Source of the DNA: Lautropia sp.
GTDB taxonomy: Bacteria > Pseudomonadota > Gammaproteobacteria > Burkholderiales > Burkholderiaceae_E
DNA length: 46,845 nucleotides
NCBI GenBank assembly: GCA_030532895.1
Contig: JAUNKF010000029.1
Span: 1-46,845 of the forward strand
Reading direction: 5' to 3'
Every line of letters starts with the position of its first letter. Positions within the stretch are counted from its first letter, which is position 1. The position numbers were made by a program, and so were the translations under genes. The notes below the pieces were generated by a model that did not search any database, was not told the origin of the DNA, and saw only the letters and a program-made list of their open reading frames with translations. This document shows, in pieces, positions 15,421-24,852 of this stretch.

Positions 15421-16385
15421 GCGTGCTGCTCCTTCGGATCGGAAAAGAACATGTCTTCAAGGGACGGTTCCTCCACACTGATATCGGCCACCAGATGGCT
15501 GGCTGCGAGCAGCTGCTCAAGCATCGCCATTTTTTGCTGACGTGGCACGGACAGGGTCAGGGTACCCATCTGGGGTGAGTGTTGCCAGGGGAGGTGGGCA
15601 AAGTGTTCAGGCAGGCAGGCGCGCAGTTGGGCGATGCTCGCTTCGGAGGGCGGCACCTTCAATTGCACCTCGATCTGCAGCGGTAGTTCGAATTGTTCGC
15701 GGAGTGTGTGCAGGCTGCCCAGCGCCTCGACACGTCCGTTGGCCATCACGGCAACCCGGTCGACCCGGTGTTGCAATTCCGCCAGAATGTGTGAGGTGAG
15801 TACGATGGTCAACCCCTGTGCCCGTAATTCAGCCAGCGTGTCCCAGAAAAAATGGATGGCACGGGGGTCGAGGCCGGTCGTCGGTTCATCCAGAAACAGT
15901 ACCTGTGGTTTACCGAGCAGCGCTTGGGCAAAGCCGAGCCGTTGACGCATGCCTTTGGAGTAGGCCCGTACCGGGCGCTCGCCGGCGTGCCCCAGGCCCA
16001 CCCGTTCGAGCAGCGTTGCGCATTCCGCCGTATCCAGCCCTTTGAGCCGAGCGAAGAAGTTCAGTGTTTCAAGGCCGCTCAGGTTATCCCACAGCGCGAC
16101 GTTTTCGGGCAGATAACCGATTCGCTGTCTCACCGTGCGCGCATTGCTGCCCATCACCAGCTCGCCGCTGATCCGGATCTGTCCGCCGGTGGGGGCGAGC
16201 AGGCCGAGCATCATCTTAAAGAGCGTGCTCTTGCCGGCGCCGTTGTGCCCGATCAGGCCGAACACTTCGCCACGGTGGATCGAGAGGCTCACGTCATCGA
16301 CCGCGGTGAAGTTGCCAAAGCGCTTGCTGATGGCTTTTACCTCGATGACGGGCGAGGTGGTGGACAGGCTCATGTCATGGGGCAT
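15417..16385 (-). CDS. nosF: NosF ABC ATPase
   Basis: A 322-residue ABC ATPase with Walker A GHNGAGKST, signature YSKGMRQRLGFAQAL (in place of LSGGQ, as in NosF proteins), Walker B VLFLDEPTTGLDP and switch His in VLTSHILAEL. It powers NosY for copper-site assembly of N2O reductase. It overlaps the nosD stop by about 11 bases; a second in-frame ATG at 16373 (MSLSTTSP) is possible. Confidence 0.92.
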   Translation of the reverse strand: MPHDMSLSTTSPVIEVKAISKRFGNFTAVDDVSLSIHRGEVFGLIGHNGAGKSTLFKMMLGLLAPTGGQIRISGELVMGSNARTVRQRIGYLPENVALWDNLSGLETLNFFARLKGLDTAECATLLERVGLGHAGERPVRAYSKGMRQRLGFAQALLGKPQVLFLDEPTTGLDPRAIHFFWDTLAELRAQGLTIVLTSHILAELQHRVDRVAVMANGRVEALGSLHTLREQFELPLQIEVQLKVPPSEASIAQLRACLPEHFAHLPWQHSPQMGTLTLSVPRQQKMAMLEQLLAASHLVADISVEEPSLEDMFFSDPKEQHA

Positions 16386-17703
16386 GATGCAGGTTCTCCA
16401 GAGTCCGCTCGCGCCAGCTGACCCATGACATCGAGTCAGGTTGCATGCGGGGGTGCTTCTCGACGATGCTGGGCACGCGAAGGACGGGGAATTGCTGGCC
16501 GACCATGCGCAGAGCCTGGACAGCCGGACTGGCCAGCAACAGGCGCATCGCCGGATAGCGCCAGCTCAACCGATCCACCACATCATTGGCTTCATAGGGA
16601 ATGTCGCCACGTCCATCATCGTCTCGATCCCAGCCCCGGTAATTGCTCCAGTAGTTGCCGAGTGGGCCGCCCCAGGCCATGTCGCGGGTGCCCGCGTACT
16701 TGATCTGCTCACGATTTTCGACGAAGTCGTTGCCATCGACTTCGTTGCGGGCCGAGCCGGCCAGATGAATGCCGATACGGTTGGCGGCCACCACGTTGCC
16801 AGTGAGCTTCGTGTATTCCACATCGTAGACGAAAAGGCCGCGCCCATTGCCGACCACGATGTTGTTTTCGACCGTGGCGTCTTGCAGCGTGCGCAGCATG
16901 ATGCCGTGGTCACTGTTGTGCCAGGCCCGATTGTTTCTGATTTCTTGGTTGCGCACTTCCATCAGCGCAAGGCCGCCCCGGTTTTCCCACGTGTCATTGT
17001 CCTCCCACAGGTTGTGATAGGAGTTCATGTAGTGGGTACCGTAGCGGCTGTGGTGCAGCTTGTTCTGCTTGAAGATGGCGTGATGTGAGACATCGATGTA
17101 GAGCGCGTCACGCACGAAGCTGATCTCGTTGCCGATGATGCGTGCACCTTTCGTGTTGTAGAGTTGCACGCCATTGCCTCGCTGGGCGCTGTCATAGTCG
17201 CGCTTGCCGGTGATGTTGTTGTTCAGTACCTGGACATCATCGGCTTTTTCGATCCACAGGCCGAACAGGTTGTAGCTCAGCACGCAGTTGCGCACGATGG
17301 CTCGGTGTGCACCCGGCTGAATGTAGATGCCGGCATGCTGATCTCGCAGGCTGCCGCCCGAGTCGGAGACGATCAGGCCGTCGATGATGACATCTGGTGC
17401 TGTCACCCGGATCGTGTCGCCCTGATCGTTGCCACTGAGGGTGGGGCGGTCGATGCCCCGGAGTGTCAACGGCTTGTCGATGCGAAGGTTTTCGACGTAG
17501 CGCCCGCGTTCGATCTGGATGTCGTCGCCAGGCGCGGCCTGATCGATGACCGCCTGGATGCGCTCGCCAGGGCGCACCGTCCAGCTTGCCGACCAGGCCG
17601 GCGTCACGGCGAGCAGGCTGGTGCACAGGCCCAGCAGGCTCAGGCCGAAGGCTGTCAGCGGAGGCGCGGGTGATGGCACAGGGCGTGAGTGTGATCCGGT
17701 CAA
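16375..17703 (-). CDS. nosD: NosD periplasmic copper-site maturation protein
   Basis: A 442-residue protein with a signal peptide (cleavage near AWSA, about residue 39) and a right-handed parallel beta-helix made of repeated turns (NNNITGKRDY, GARIIGNEISF, NLWEDNDTW, NNIVVGNGRGLF). The NosD/NapG-type tail WGGPLGNYWSNYRGWDRDDDGRGDIPYEANDVVDRL is present. It partners NosFY in maturation of NosZ. The start appears to be TTG at 17703, because AGGAGA (17709-17714 on the minus strand) lies exactly five bases upstream. nosR ends 25 bases before it. Confidence 0.9.
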   Translation of the reverse strand: MTGSHSRPVPSPAPPLTAFGLSLLGLCTSLLAVTPAWSASWTVRPGERIQAVIDQAAPGDDIQIERGRYVENLRIDKPLTLRGIDRPTLSGNDQGDTIRVTAPDVIIDGLIVSDSGGSLRDQHAGIYIQPGAHRAIVRNCVLSYNLFGLWIEKADDVQVLNNNITGKRDYDSAQRGNGVQLYNTKGARIIGNEISFVRDALYIDVSHHAIFKQNKLHHSRYGTHYMNSYHNLWEDNDTWENRGGLALMEVRNQEIRNNRAWHNSDHGIMLRTLQDATVENNIVVGNGRGLFVYDVEYTKLTGNVVAANRIGIHLAGSARNEVDGNDFVENREQIKYAGTRDMAWGGPLGNYWSNYRGWDRDDDGRGDIPYEANDVVDRLSWRYPAMRLLLASPAVQALRMVGQQFPVLRVPSIVEKHPRMQPDSMSWVSWRERTLENLHHAP

Positions 17704-17728
17704 AGTGGTCTCCTGATCAGGGGGCGTG

Positions 17729-20377
17729 TCAGGGCAGCATCGTGCCGCTTTGCGCCAGCGCCCAGAACAGTGCAGCGCCGATCAGCAGGTTCTTGAACGA
17801 GACATAGGCCAGCATGTCCATCAGATTGGCTTCACGGTAGGTCTTGCCCCACCAGGGGCCGTCTTTCACATAGCGTTTGCCCTGCCATCGTACCAGCACT
17901 TCCAGCACGCTCCAGCCAAACCAGGCGCCGATCAGGCCCAGCGGTGAGACGCTGCCCTGAGCGCCGAGCACCCAGACCAGTGAGGCGCCAATGGCGCAGG
18001 CCACGGCCATGGCCATCAACAGGTGGTTGCGATGCCAAGCCTCGCGGCTGAAAGGCCACAGATGGTCGAGCACTTCTGCCACCAGGCGGCGTAGCCCGGT
18101 CATCGTCGAGACGGGGGGGATGGCCGGCGCAGTTGGCAGTCTCGGATCGACGCCGTCTACCGGCATGTTCGCAGGTGTCAGCGTTTCAAGTCTGATCGGG
18201 ATGAAATACCCGTCTTTGCCGATCGGTGTCAACGCTTCACCGTTGCGCTCGCGGCGCTTGCGTTCCTTGGCGAGTGGAGGGCAGGCCGTCTGGTCGGTGT
18301 AGAGGATCAGGCAATCCAGGCAATGCAGGCATTCGCGATGATCGATTTGCCCATCGGCATTGATGGCCTGTGCGCCACATCCCTTCGCACAGGCTTTGCA
18401 GCGGTTGCAATCGGGCTTGCGCTTCAGGCCAAACCAGCGAAAGGTGCTCGGCATCGCCAGTGAAGCGCCCAGCGGGCACAGGTATTTGCAATAAGGACGT
18501 TCGATGAAGACCGACAGCGCAAAGATCACCAGCACGAAGGTGGCGAAGGGCCAGCTCCGATTGAAGATGCCCACGAGGAAGGTGGTCTTGAAAGGTTCGA
18601 CTTCGGCCAGTTTTTCTGCCTCGATCATCGAAAAGAGGGAGACGGTGAGCAGGCCGAAGAACACGGCGTATTTCAGCCACTTCAGACGGTCATGCCATCG
18701 GATCGGCAGCAGGAACTGGTAGCGCTTCAAGCCCACCTTGGCACCGATCTTGTGCAGTCCTTCCTGAATCGAGCCGAACGGGCATGTCCAGCCGCAGAAC
18801 AGCCCGCGCCCAAAGAGGAAGACCGTGATGACGATGAAAATCCAGTACAGGAAGATGAAAGGATCGCTCAAAAAGAGCGTCCATTCCCATTTGAAGAGGA
18901 TCGCGTGGAACCAGGTCAGCACTTGGGTGATCGAAGGTTGTGCCAACAGCCCGAAGCCCACCCATACGATGAAGAGCAGCCAGAAGGTGTATTTGAAGGC
19001 GTTGACCGGCCATTTGTTCTTGTGGCTTGAGAGGCGGGTGAGCCGTTCGCGCAAGGCGTAGACCACGGCTACCGCGATGAGTAGCAGGGCAAAGAGGACG
19101 ATCTGTATCGGGCGAGCCTTCCAGACCTTCAGCCAGGCCGGATCGGGGCGTACGATGGCTGGATGTCCGCCTGCCAGATACTCGGCGGGCAGCCAGTATT
19201 CGGTGTCGAAGGCGAGAAAGGTTTTGGCGCCCGTGTCTCGATCGACCTTGTTGCCCAGAAAGATCAGCTTCCACGGATAGGCGGCTGAAAAGGCGGTCGA
19301 GCGGATCATGAAGATGCCGGATTCCGTCGCGCGCGGCGCGCCTTTGGCCGCAATGCCATAGAGGTTCTTGGCATCCGTGTCGCGGAAGGTGAAAGTGTCG
19401 CCATCCTGGCGTACCTGAATCCGGTCATAGATGCCGCCACGCACGAAGCCCGAGCCTTTGAAGGACTCCCGTCCGGCCGTGCGGATGACGAAAATCGCGT
19501 TTTCGCCTTCCTTCAATTGGCTCATCAGGTGCTTCCAGCTGCTCTGGCCGAGGATGGCTGGGCCGACGATCGGTGAATTGAGCGAGCCGAACCACAGTTC
19601 GATGAAGGGATCGGGTGATTTGGGCAGGCCGACCTGTTGGGGCGTGATCAACACCCGCTGGACAGCGCCTTGACGAACCAGTTCATCCCAGGTGGGGGGA
19701 GCGGCGCCAGGGGCCGGCTCGACATACTTGACGGGCTGTCGCACCACCGGTTCGATGATGCCGACCTGCTTGGCGATGGCCGCGCCCGATGTCATGATGA
19801 CCTGGTTCTGCGCGATGACCGTGACCGTGGCGCCTGAAATGGCGTCCACGCCGATGATGTCTTCCGCTGGTCGCGATTGGCCGACTTCGATCGTGTCCTT
19901 GACCGACCGGCCCAGATATTGGGCATTGAAATCCAGCAAGGCCGATTCAGGAATGCCGAGCAACAGGATCGGCTCGGAGTGCTTCAGGATCTTGATGCCG
20001 ACGAAGCGCCCGGCCGTGTCCATGCCGATCAGCGTGACGACAGGCTTGCCCGAGTAGGCAGGGATGTCGGTGATGTCGGTGGACAGCATCACATAGCCGA
20101 GCAGCTGCCTGCCATCCGGGCCGCCCAGTGCTTCGACGTAGGGCGGCTGACCTTTGCGCTCGGAAAAGTGCGTCGCGCCGGGGAACACGTCCTGACAGGG
20201 CAGCAGCGCACACAGGTCGGCCGCCGTGGCCAGGTTGGCTGGCAGTGCGGCTTCGTAGGCTTGGGTACCACCTGCGCCCGCACCCCGAGGGGCAGCCGTG
20301 GTCGTTGTTGTCGTCAGGGAAAGCAGCGTGCTGAGCGCAACCGCCAGCATCGCTTTGCCAATTTGGCTCCACTTCAT
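17729..20377 (-). CDS. nosR: NosR flavo-iron-sulfur membrane protein with C-terminal extension
   Basis: NosR supplies electrons to, and supports expression of, N2O reductase. From ATG 20377 it has 882 residues. Layout: signal peptide; FMN-binding periplasmic domain with flavinylation motif SGAT (about 181-184); a membrane core with CxxxCP motifs CGWTCP (528-533) and CKYLCP (630-635); and two [4Fe-4S] sites, CNRCKACAKGC (657-667) and CLHCLDC with a later Cys (683-699). The tail after about 740 adds helices near 785-805 and 808-830 and the conserved-looking end WWGKTYREANLMDMLAYVSFKNLLIGAALF. This makes it longer than the 724-residue Pseudomonas stutzeri NosR. GTG 20386 is an alternative start. 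No apbE/nosX flavin transferase gene lies in the window. Confidence 0.9.
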   Translation of the reverse strand: MKWSQIGKAMLAVALSTLLSLTTTTTTAAPRGAGAGGTQAYEAALPANLATAADLCALLPCQDVFPGATHFSERKGQPPYVEALGGPDGRQLLGYVMLSTDITDIPAYSGKPVVTLIGMDTAGRFVGIKILKHSEPILLLGIPESALLDFNAQYLGRSVKDTIEVGQSRPAEDIIGVDAISGATVTVIAQNQVIMTSGAAIAKQVGIIEPVVRQPVKYVEPAPGAAPPTWDELVRQGAVQRVLITPQQVGLPKSPDPFIELWFGSLNSPIVGPAILGQSSWKHLMSQLKEGENAIFVIRTAGRESFKGSGFVRGGIYDRIQVRQDGDTFTFRDTDAKNLYGIAAKGAPRATESGIFMIRSTAFSAAYPWKLIFLGNKVDRDTGAKTFLAFDTEYWLPAEYLAGGHPAIVRPDPAWLKVWKARPIQIVLFALLLIAVAVVYALRERLTRLSSHKNKWPVNAFKYTFWLLFIVWVGFGLLAQPSITQVLTWFHAILFKWEWTLFLSDPFIFLYWIFIVITVFLFGRGLFCGWTCPFGSIQEGLHKIGAKVGLKRYQFLLPIRWHDRLKWLKYAVFFGLLTVSLFSMIEAEKLAEVEPFKTTFLVGIFNRSWPFATFVLVIFALSVFIERPYCKYLCPLGASLAMPSTFRWFGLKRKPDCNRCKACAKGCGAQAINADGQIDHRECLHCLDCLILYTDQTACPPLAKERKRRERNGEALTPIGKDGYFIPIRLETLTPANMPVDGVDPRLPTAPAIPPVSTMTGLRRLVAEVLDHLWPFSREAWHRNHLLMAMAVACAIGASLVWVLGAQGSVSPLGLIGAWFGWSVLEVLVRWQGKRYVKDGPWWGKTYREANLMDMLAYVSFKNLLIGAALFWALAQSGTMLP

Positions 20378-20602
20378 CTTGGGCACCGATCACAAGCGTC
20401 GACATGAAACATGGCCCATCACACACCACGTGGCTTGGGCCGGCATCGGGAAGGCGGCCAATCGTTTTCGCGTCAGCGCGCCAGGATGCGCTCGATTGGT
20501 GCTGGCCGATGACGGCTTGCCAAGCCAGCGCCGCAGCAGGCACCCGCCAGATGAATCTGTCGGGTGCCCGAGGCGGCGAGTGACAGGCATTGGCCAGATT
20601 GC

Positions 20603-22555
20603 TCAGGGTTCAACGATCATCCGGCCACGCATTTCAAGGTGAAGGGCATGGCAGAAATTGGTGCAGTAGTACCAGAACACCCCAGGCCGATCGACCGTGA
20701 AGGTGACGGACTGGGTCTCCTGCGGGTTCACGACGAACTGCACGTTGAACTCGGGGATGGCCAGGCCGTGGGTCAGATCCTCCACCTTGTCGTGGTTGGT
20801 GAGGATCAACGTGACCTCATCGCCCACCTTGACCGTGAATTCGGATGGGTCATAGGCCGGTGCGAAAGACACCATCTTCACCGTGACCTTCTTGCCGTTG
20901 CGTGTCACACCCGCTTCGGCAGCGGTCTTGACGGCATTCGGGAAGTCGGACATGTCATAGACGGGCTTCGGATGCAGCCAGTCGCGATTGAAGATGATGA
21001 AATCGTGCGGTTCCGGCCGGACGGCGTTGTCGTGTGCCAGCACCATCTGCTCGCCCGTGATGTCGACCAGCTGGTCGTTTTCCGGGTGCATAGGGCCAAC
21101 GGGCAGGAAGCGGTCTTTCGAGAACTTGTTGCCCACGGCCATCCAGATGCCATCGGCTGCGGTCGTCTCGGCATTCGTCGCATTGATGTGGCCAGGCTGG
21201 TACATCACGTCCAGCTTGTGCACGATCGGGTTCACCGTCTTGTCGCCGTTGTGTTTCTGAATGGCTTTGTCGATGTTCCACTTGCAGACTTGGCTGTCGA
21301 GAAACAGCGTCGTGTAGGCATTGCCACGGCCATCGAAGGTCGTGTGCAATGGCCCCAGGCCGATTTCCGGCTCGGCCACGATGGCCTTGTCAGGGTCGTC
21401 CAGCTTGCCGTCGAACCAGTCGAGCACCTTTTGCAGTTCGATCACCGTGCAGGTGGGTGAGAGCTTGCCCGAGCAGATGAAATATTTGCCATCAGGCGAA
21501 GCGTTCACACCGTGCGGGTTTTTCGGGGTCGAGACGCGAACGCAGAGGGCCGTTTCGGGATCCTTGTTTGATGCCATCGTGCAATCGACCACCGGCACCT
21601 TCGAGTCACCGATGGTGGTGAACTTGCCGTCCTTCACGGCCTGTTCGATGCGAGCGATGTTGAAGAACAGGCAGGCATCGCGCTCCAGCGACATCATGTC
21701 GGTGTAGTCGGCACCGTTTTCGACGTTGTACTGGTTGCTGGCGGCGAGCTTGCCGTCGAAGGAGGTGGCCACCAGATCGCAGTTGCCGTCGATCAGCGCC
21801 TGCCAGCGCACGTCCATGCTTTCGGCATCGACACAGGTGAAGAGGCAGCGGTAGTTGTCCGGGTTGTTGACGTCCTTGCCGTTGTTCGGCATCGGCACAT
21901 GAAACTCCTGGCCGCAGAACACGCGTGTCGTGTAATTGATGTTGGGATCGACCGGATCGCGTTTGTCGGAAAAAATGCCGTGAAAGCCCTGCACGTTCGG
22001 CAGCTTCGTAATCTTGTCGCACACCATGTAGTCGAGACGGATGCGCGCCAGCCGCGAGTTGATCTTGTCGTTGATCCACGCGTATTTGCCATCGTAGACG
22101 CCATCCTTGTACGAGGCATGTGCGTGGTGGGTATCGCCCACGGTATAGCGTAGCGTGCCGTCGGGCTTGGTGCCCATGATGGCTTTGGAGTCGTTTGTCT
22201 GACCCCATCCGATCAGGGCATCGGGGACGAAGCAGGGAATGCGCAGCAACTCGCGGCCGGATGGGATGCCCAGCACCCGCATGTCGCCGGTGTGCCCACT
22301 GCTCCACAGCCCGTAGTGGGTGTCAAGCTCGCCGGGCTTCACCTCGACCGAGCCGGCGCCACCTACGTGGGAGGCGGGGGCCGGTTGCGTGCCGCCCGTT
22401 GCACCGGCGTTTGATGCACCTGCGCTTTCTTCCTTCTTGCAGGCGGCAAGACCCACCGAGCTGATGCCCAGGATGGCGGCCGTATTCAGGAAACGCCGGC
22501 GGCCGATGCCCGCAGGATGTTCGCTCTGGGCGGCGTCGTGGCCTCGTTCTATCAT
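20603..22555 (-). CDS. nosZ: Nitrous oxide reductase, clade I (Tat type)
   Basis: A 650-residue enzyme reducing N2O to N2 in the periplasm. ATG 22555 follows GGGAGA; the longer upstream frame lacks such a site. The leader has the twin-arginine motif GRRRFLN (18-24) and then the lipobox-like LAAC (36-39) followed by KKEES. The CuZ histidine motif DTHHAH is at 141-146. The C-terminal cupredoxin has the CuA ligands Cys631, Cys635, His639 and Met642 (CTNFCHALHLEM) plus the His in DLTHGL. It is complete. It is first in the block, with nosR after it, the reverse of the classical nosRZDFY order. An FNR/DNR box lies upstream. Confidence 0.95.
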   Translation of the reverse strand: MIERGHDAAQSEHPAGIGRRRFLNTAAILGISSVGLAACKKEESAGASNAGATGGTQPAPASHVGGAGSVEVKPGELDTHYGLWSSGHTGDMRVLGIPSGRELLRIPCFVPDALIGWGQTNDSKAIMGTKPDGTLRYTVGDTHHAHASYKDGVYDGKYAWINDKINSRLARIRLDYMVCDKITKLPNVQGFHGIFSDKRDPVDPNINYTTRVFCGQEFHVPMPNNGKDVNNPDNYRCLFTCVDAESMDVRWQALIDGNCDLVATSFDGKLAASNQYNVENGADYTDMMSLERDACLFFNIARIEQAVKDGKFTTIGDSKVPVVDCTMASNKDPETALCVRVSTPKNPHGVNASPDGKYFICSGKLSPTCTVIELQKVLDWFDGKLDDPDKAIVAEPEIGLGPLHTTFDGRGNAYTTLFLDSQVCKWNIDKAIQKHNGDKTVNPIVHKLDVMYQPGHINATNAETTAADGIWMAVGNKFSKDRFLPVGPMHPENDQLVDITGEQMVLAHDNAVRPEPHDFIIFNRDWLHPKPVYDMSDFPNAVKTAAEAGVTRNGKKVTVKMVSFAPAYDPSEFTVKVGDEVTLILTNHDKVEDLTHGLAIPEFNVQFVVNPQETQSVTFTVDRPGVFWYYCTNFCHALHLEMRGRMIVEP

Positions 22556-22696
22556 GTTTCTCTCCCTTTCGTCTGCACGAAAAACCCAAACACACCAAAA
22601 CCTCAATACCGGTGCTGCATGCGCGTGGACATGCCAGACCGGTCTGAGCTTTTTCACCTAACCAGCCAAGCGTAAACCCTGCATGGCCGGGGCGCT

Positions 22697-22718
22697 GTTG
22701 ACGTTTATCAACGTCAAC
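22697..22718 (-). promoter_or_regulatory. FNR/DNR-type box upstream of nosZ
   Basis: TTGACGTTTATCAA at 22698-22711 fits the TTGAT-N4-ATCAA consensus with one change. Its centre lies about 150 bases before the nosZ ATG. The site is also part of an overlapping perfect inverted repeat, GTTGACGT/ACGTCAAC (22697-22704 and 22711-22718), centred three bases away. The region between it and nosZ has no other clear promoter box. It suggests anaerobic or NO-responsive control by an Fnr/Dnr/Nnr regulator, which is not encoded in the window. Confidence 0.75.
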
Positions 22719-22797
22719 CCGGTGGCTTGGGGGGAGGGTGGGGGCGCCTCGCGTGTGGCGGCGCCGGGCGGGAGAGAGGTGCGGCTTTTGTGCCGAC

Positions 22798-23055
22798 TTA
22801 GTCGCGTAATGCTTCGCTGAGCTGGTCGATCAGCAGGTTCCAGGGCGGCTCATCCAGCTGTCGTTGTTCACGGATGAACTGGGCTTGCGCCGTGTTCCAG
22901 AAGGGGGCGTCGGCCAGCAGTACCTGATCGGAGAGCGGGTGGTGCTCGGCGATGAAGTCAGCGATTTGTTCCGGGCTGCTGGGCAGCCCCAGTTGCAGGA
23001 ACAGATCGGTGAAACTGGCGCAGCGTTCGATGAACTCGGGGCTGTGAGCGGGCAT
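22798..23055 (-). CDS. DUF2789 family protein
   Basis: An 85-residue, probably cytoplasmic helical protein starting MPAHSPEFIERCASFTDLFLQLGL, with PEQIADFIAEHHPLSDQVLLADAPFWN in the middle and PPWNLLIDQLSEAL at the end. This matches the DUF2789 family of gammaproteobacteria and betaproteobacteria. The start is set by AGGAGA ten bases upstream; the longer open frame runs through the tRNA gene and is not real. The function is unknown. Confidence 0.8.
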   Translation of the reverse strand: MPAHSPEFIERCASFTDLFLQLGLPSSPEQIADFIAEHHPLSDQVLLADAPFWNTAQAQFIREQRQLDEPPWNLLIDQLSEALRD

Positions 23056-23177
23056 GGATTTCTCCTCCAGGATAAACGAGGTAGGGCAAACAAAACGCGT
23101 AGAACGAAGACTACAAGAAAAGCAAGGCCACAAAAAGAAAAACGCCTGACCGGATAAGCGATCAGGCGCAAAAGATA

Positions 23178-23253
<76 letters not shown>

Positions 23254-23486
23254 ATATGCAAAACTTCCCGATGTGGTTGGAGGCGCCACATCAAAGAAGT
23301 CAGCAGTATAGACGAAGTTTTGGAGGAATACAAACAGGGCGTCAAATGGCGCCTGTGCCGGTTCCCGTGTGTGTCCGTGATGGGACGGGGCTGGCATGCC
23401 GGGCTGGTGTCCGACAGGCGGCTGTGGTGCGGTCATCCCGGTGTCATCCGGGCGCGAGCCAGGGACTGCCGCATGTTCGCCGGGGC

Positions 23487-23501
23487 GCATGACACGCTCT
23501 A
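23487..23501 (+). repeat. Dispersed intergenic repeat, copy D
   Basis: GCATGACACGCTCTA matches 14 of 15 bases of the right half of copy A. It lies 17 bases before the ubiH-family start, next to a TATACT sequence at 23505-23510 that resembles a -10 box. Confidence 0.5.
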
Positions 23502-23517
23502 CTCTATACTGTCTGGC

Positions 23518-24846
23518 ATGAATACCTGTGACGTGGCTGTTGTAGGGGCCGGCAGCGTGGGCGCGGCTGCTGCGCTGGCTTTTGCGCGTGCTGGCAAGCA
23601 TGTGGCGCTGATCGATCCACGCCCTCATCCGTTTCCCAGGCAGACCGGGCGTAGCGGTTTTTCATTGCCGGGTTCGGCTGTGACCTCGGGGGGGCTGTCG
23701 CCTTTGCCATCATCGGTGCTGCCGGCTGATCCGGATGACTGGGATGTGCGCGTGTTCGCCTTGTCGCCCGCCAGTTGCCGGCTGCTCGGTGAGTTGGGCG
23801 TCTGGCACCGGATGGCTCTCGAGCGGATTGCCCCCGTTCATGACATGCGTCTTTTCCATGATGCGGATGGCGGTGCTCGCCAGGCCAGTCTGCAACTGGA
23901 GGCTTATCAGGGACAGGTGGCCTTGTTGGCGCACATCGTCGAAGGGCGGCATCTGCAGGGGGCGCTGGATGCGGCGGTGGCCGATGCGGCCAAGGCGTTT
24001 CGTCTGACACGGCTGGAGACATCGGTGGCGGCCTTGTCCTTGCCAGAGGAGCGGGATCTGCGCCACGGTGCAGAACTCCGCTTGGCCAATGGTGAATCAT
24101 GGCGTGCCGGGCTGGTGGTGGCTGCCGATGGCGCCCGATCGCCCTTGCGGGAAATGGCGGGGCTTGGGCATCAGGTACTCGATTACCACCAGACGGCCTT
24201 GGTGACGAATTTCAACAGTGCCCTGCCAACGCGTGATGCGGCTTGGCAATGGTTCGACCGGGATCAGGGGGTGATGGCTTTGTTGCCGCTGCCGGCCAAT
24301 GGCCGACCGGGTGGGACGGGGCGTGTCAGTCTGGTCTGGTCGGCACCGACGGCCAGGGCAGAGGCGTTGCGAGCCATGCCGCCCGAGGGGTTGGCCATCG
24401 AGGTGGCGGCATTGTCACGCGGTGCGCTGGGGGCGCTGCAGCCGATTTCGTCCGTGGCGAGCTTTCCGCTGCGGGCCATCCGTTGTGAGCGGGTGATTGC
24501 ACCGGCTTTCGTGATGATCGGTGACGCCGCGCATGCCATCCATCCGATGGCAGGCCAGGGGATGAATTTGGGCATGGGGGACGTGCAGGCGCTGATCGAT
24601 GCGTTATTGACGGGGCATCAAGGCCAAGGCTGGCATCAGGGGTCGCCCTCGCGACTTCTGTTGCGACGTTACGAGCGGGCCAGAAAGGAGCCGGTGGAAC
24701 TGATGCAGGCCACGATGACGGGTTTGCATCGCTTGTTCGGGCCGAACCTGCCGGCGCCGTTCGTGATGGCTCGCAATATCGGCTGGCAGCTCGTGTCGGC
24801 TTCTGGTTGGCTCAAGCGTCAACTGATCGCCCACGCCATTCGTTAG
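23518..24846 (+). CDS. UbiH/UbiF/COQ6 family FAD monooxygenase
   Basis: A 442-residue flavoprotein hydroxylase. It starts with the dinucleotide-binding motif DVAVVGAGSVGAAAALAFARAGKHVALIDP and has the DG motif VVAADGARSPLRE in the middle. The UbiH family signature GDAAHAIHPMAGQGMNLGMGDV lies at about residues 338-359. Members hydroxylate the ubiquinone ring. ATG 23518 is chosen because homologous sequence starts there; the open frame upstream overlaps tRNA-Phe. Which ubiquinone position it acts on (UbiH, UbiF or UbiI type) cannot be read directly. Confidence 0.85.
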   Translation: MNTCDVAVVGAGSVGAAAALAFARAGKHVALIDPRPHPFPRQTGRSGFSLPGSAVTSGGLSPLPSSVLPADPDDWDVRVFALSPASCRLLGELGVWHRMALERIAPVHDMRLFHDADGGARQASLQLEAYQGQVALLAHIVEGRHLQGALDAAVADAAKAFRLTRLETSVAALSLPEERDLRHGAELRLANGESWRAGLVVAADGARSPLREMAGLGHQVLDYHQTALVTNFNSALPTRDAAWQWFDRDQGVMALLPLPANGRPGGTGRVSLVWSAPTARAEALRAMPPEGLAIEVAALSRGALGALQPISSVASFPLRAIRCERVIAPAFVMIGDAAHAIHPMAGQGMNLGMGDVQALIDALLTGHQGQGWHQGSPSRLLLRRYERARKEPVELMQATMTGLHRLFGPNLPAPFVMARNIGWQLVSASGWLKRQLIAHAIR

Positions 24847-24852
24847 CATAGA

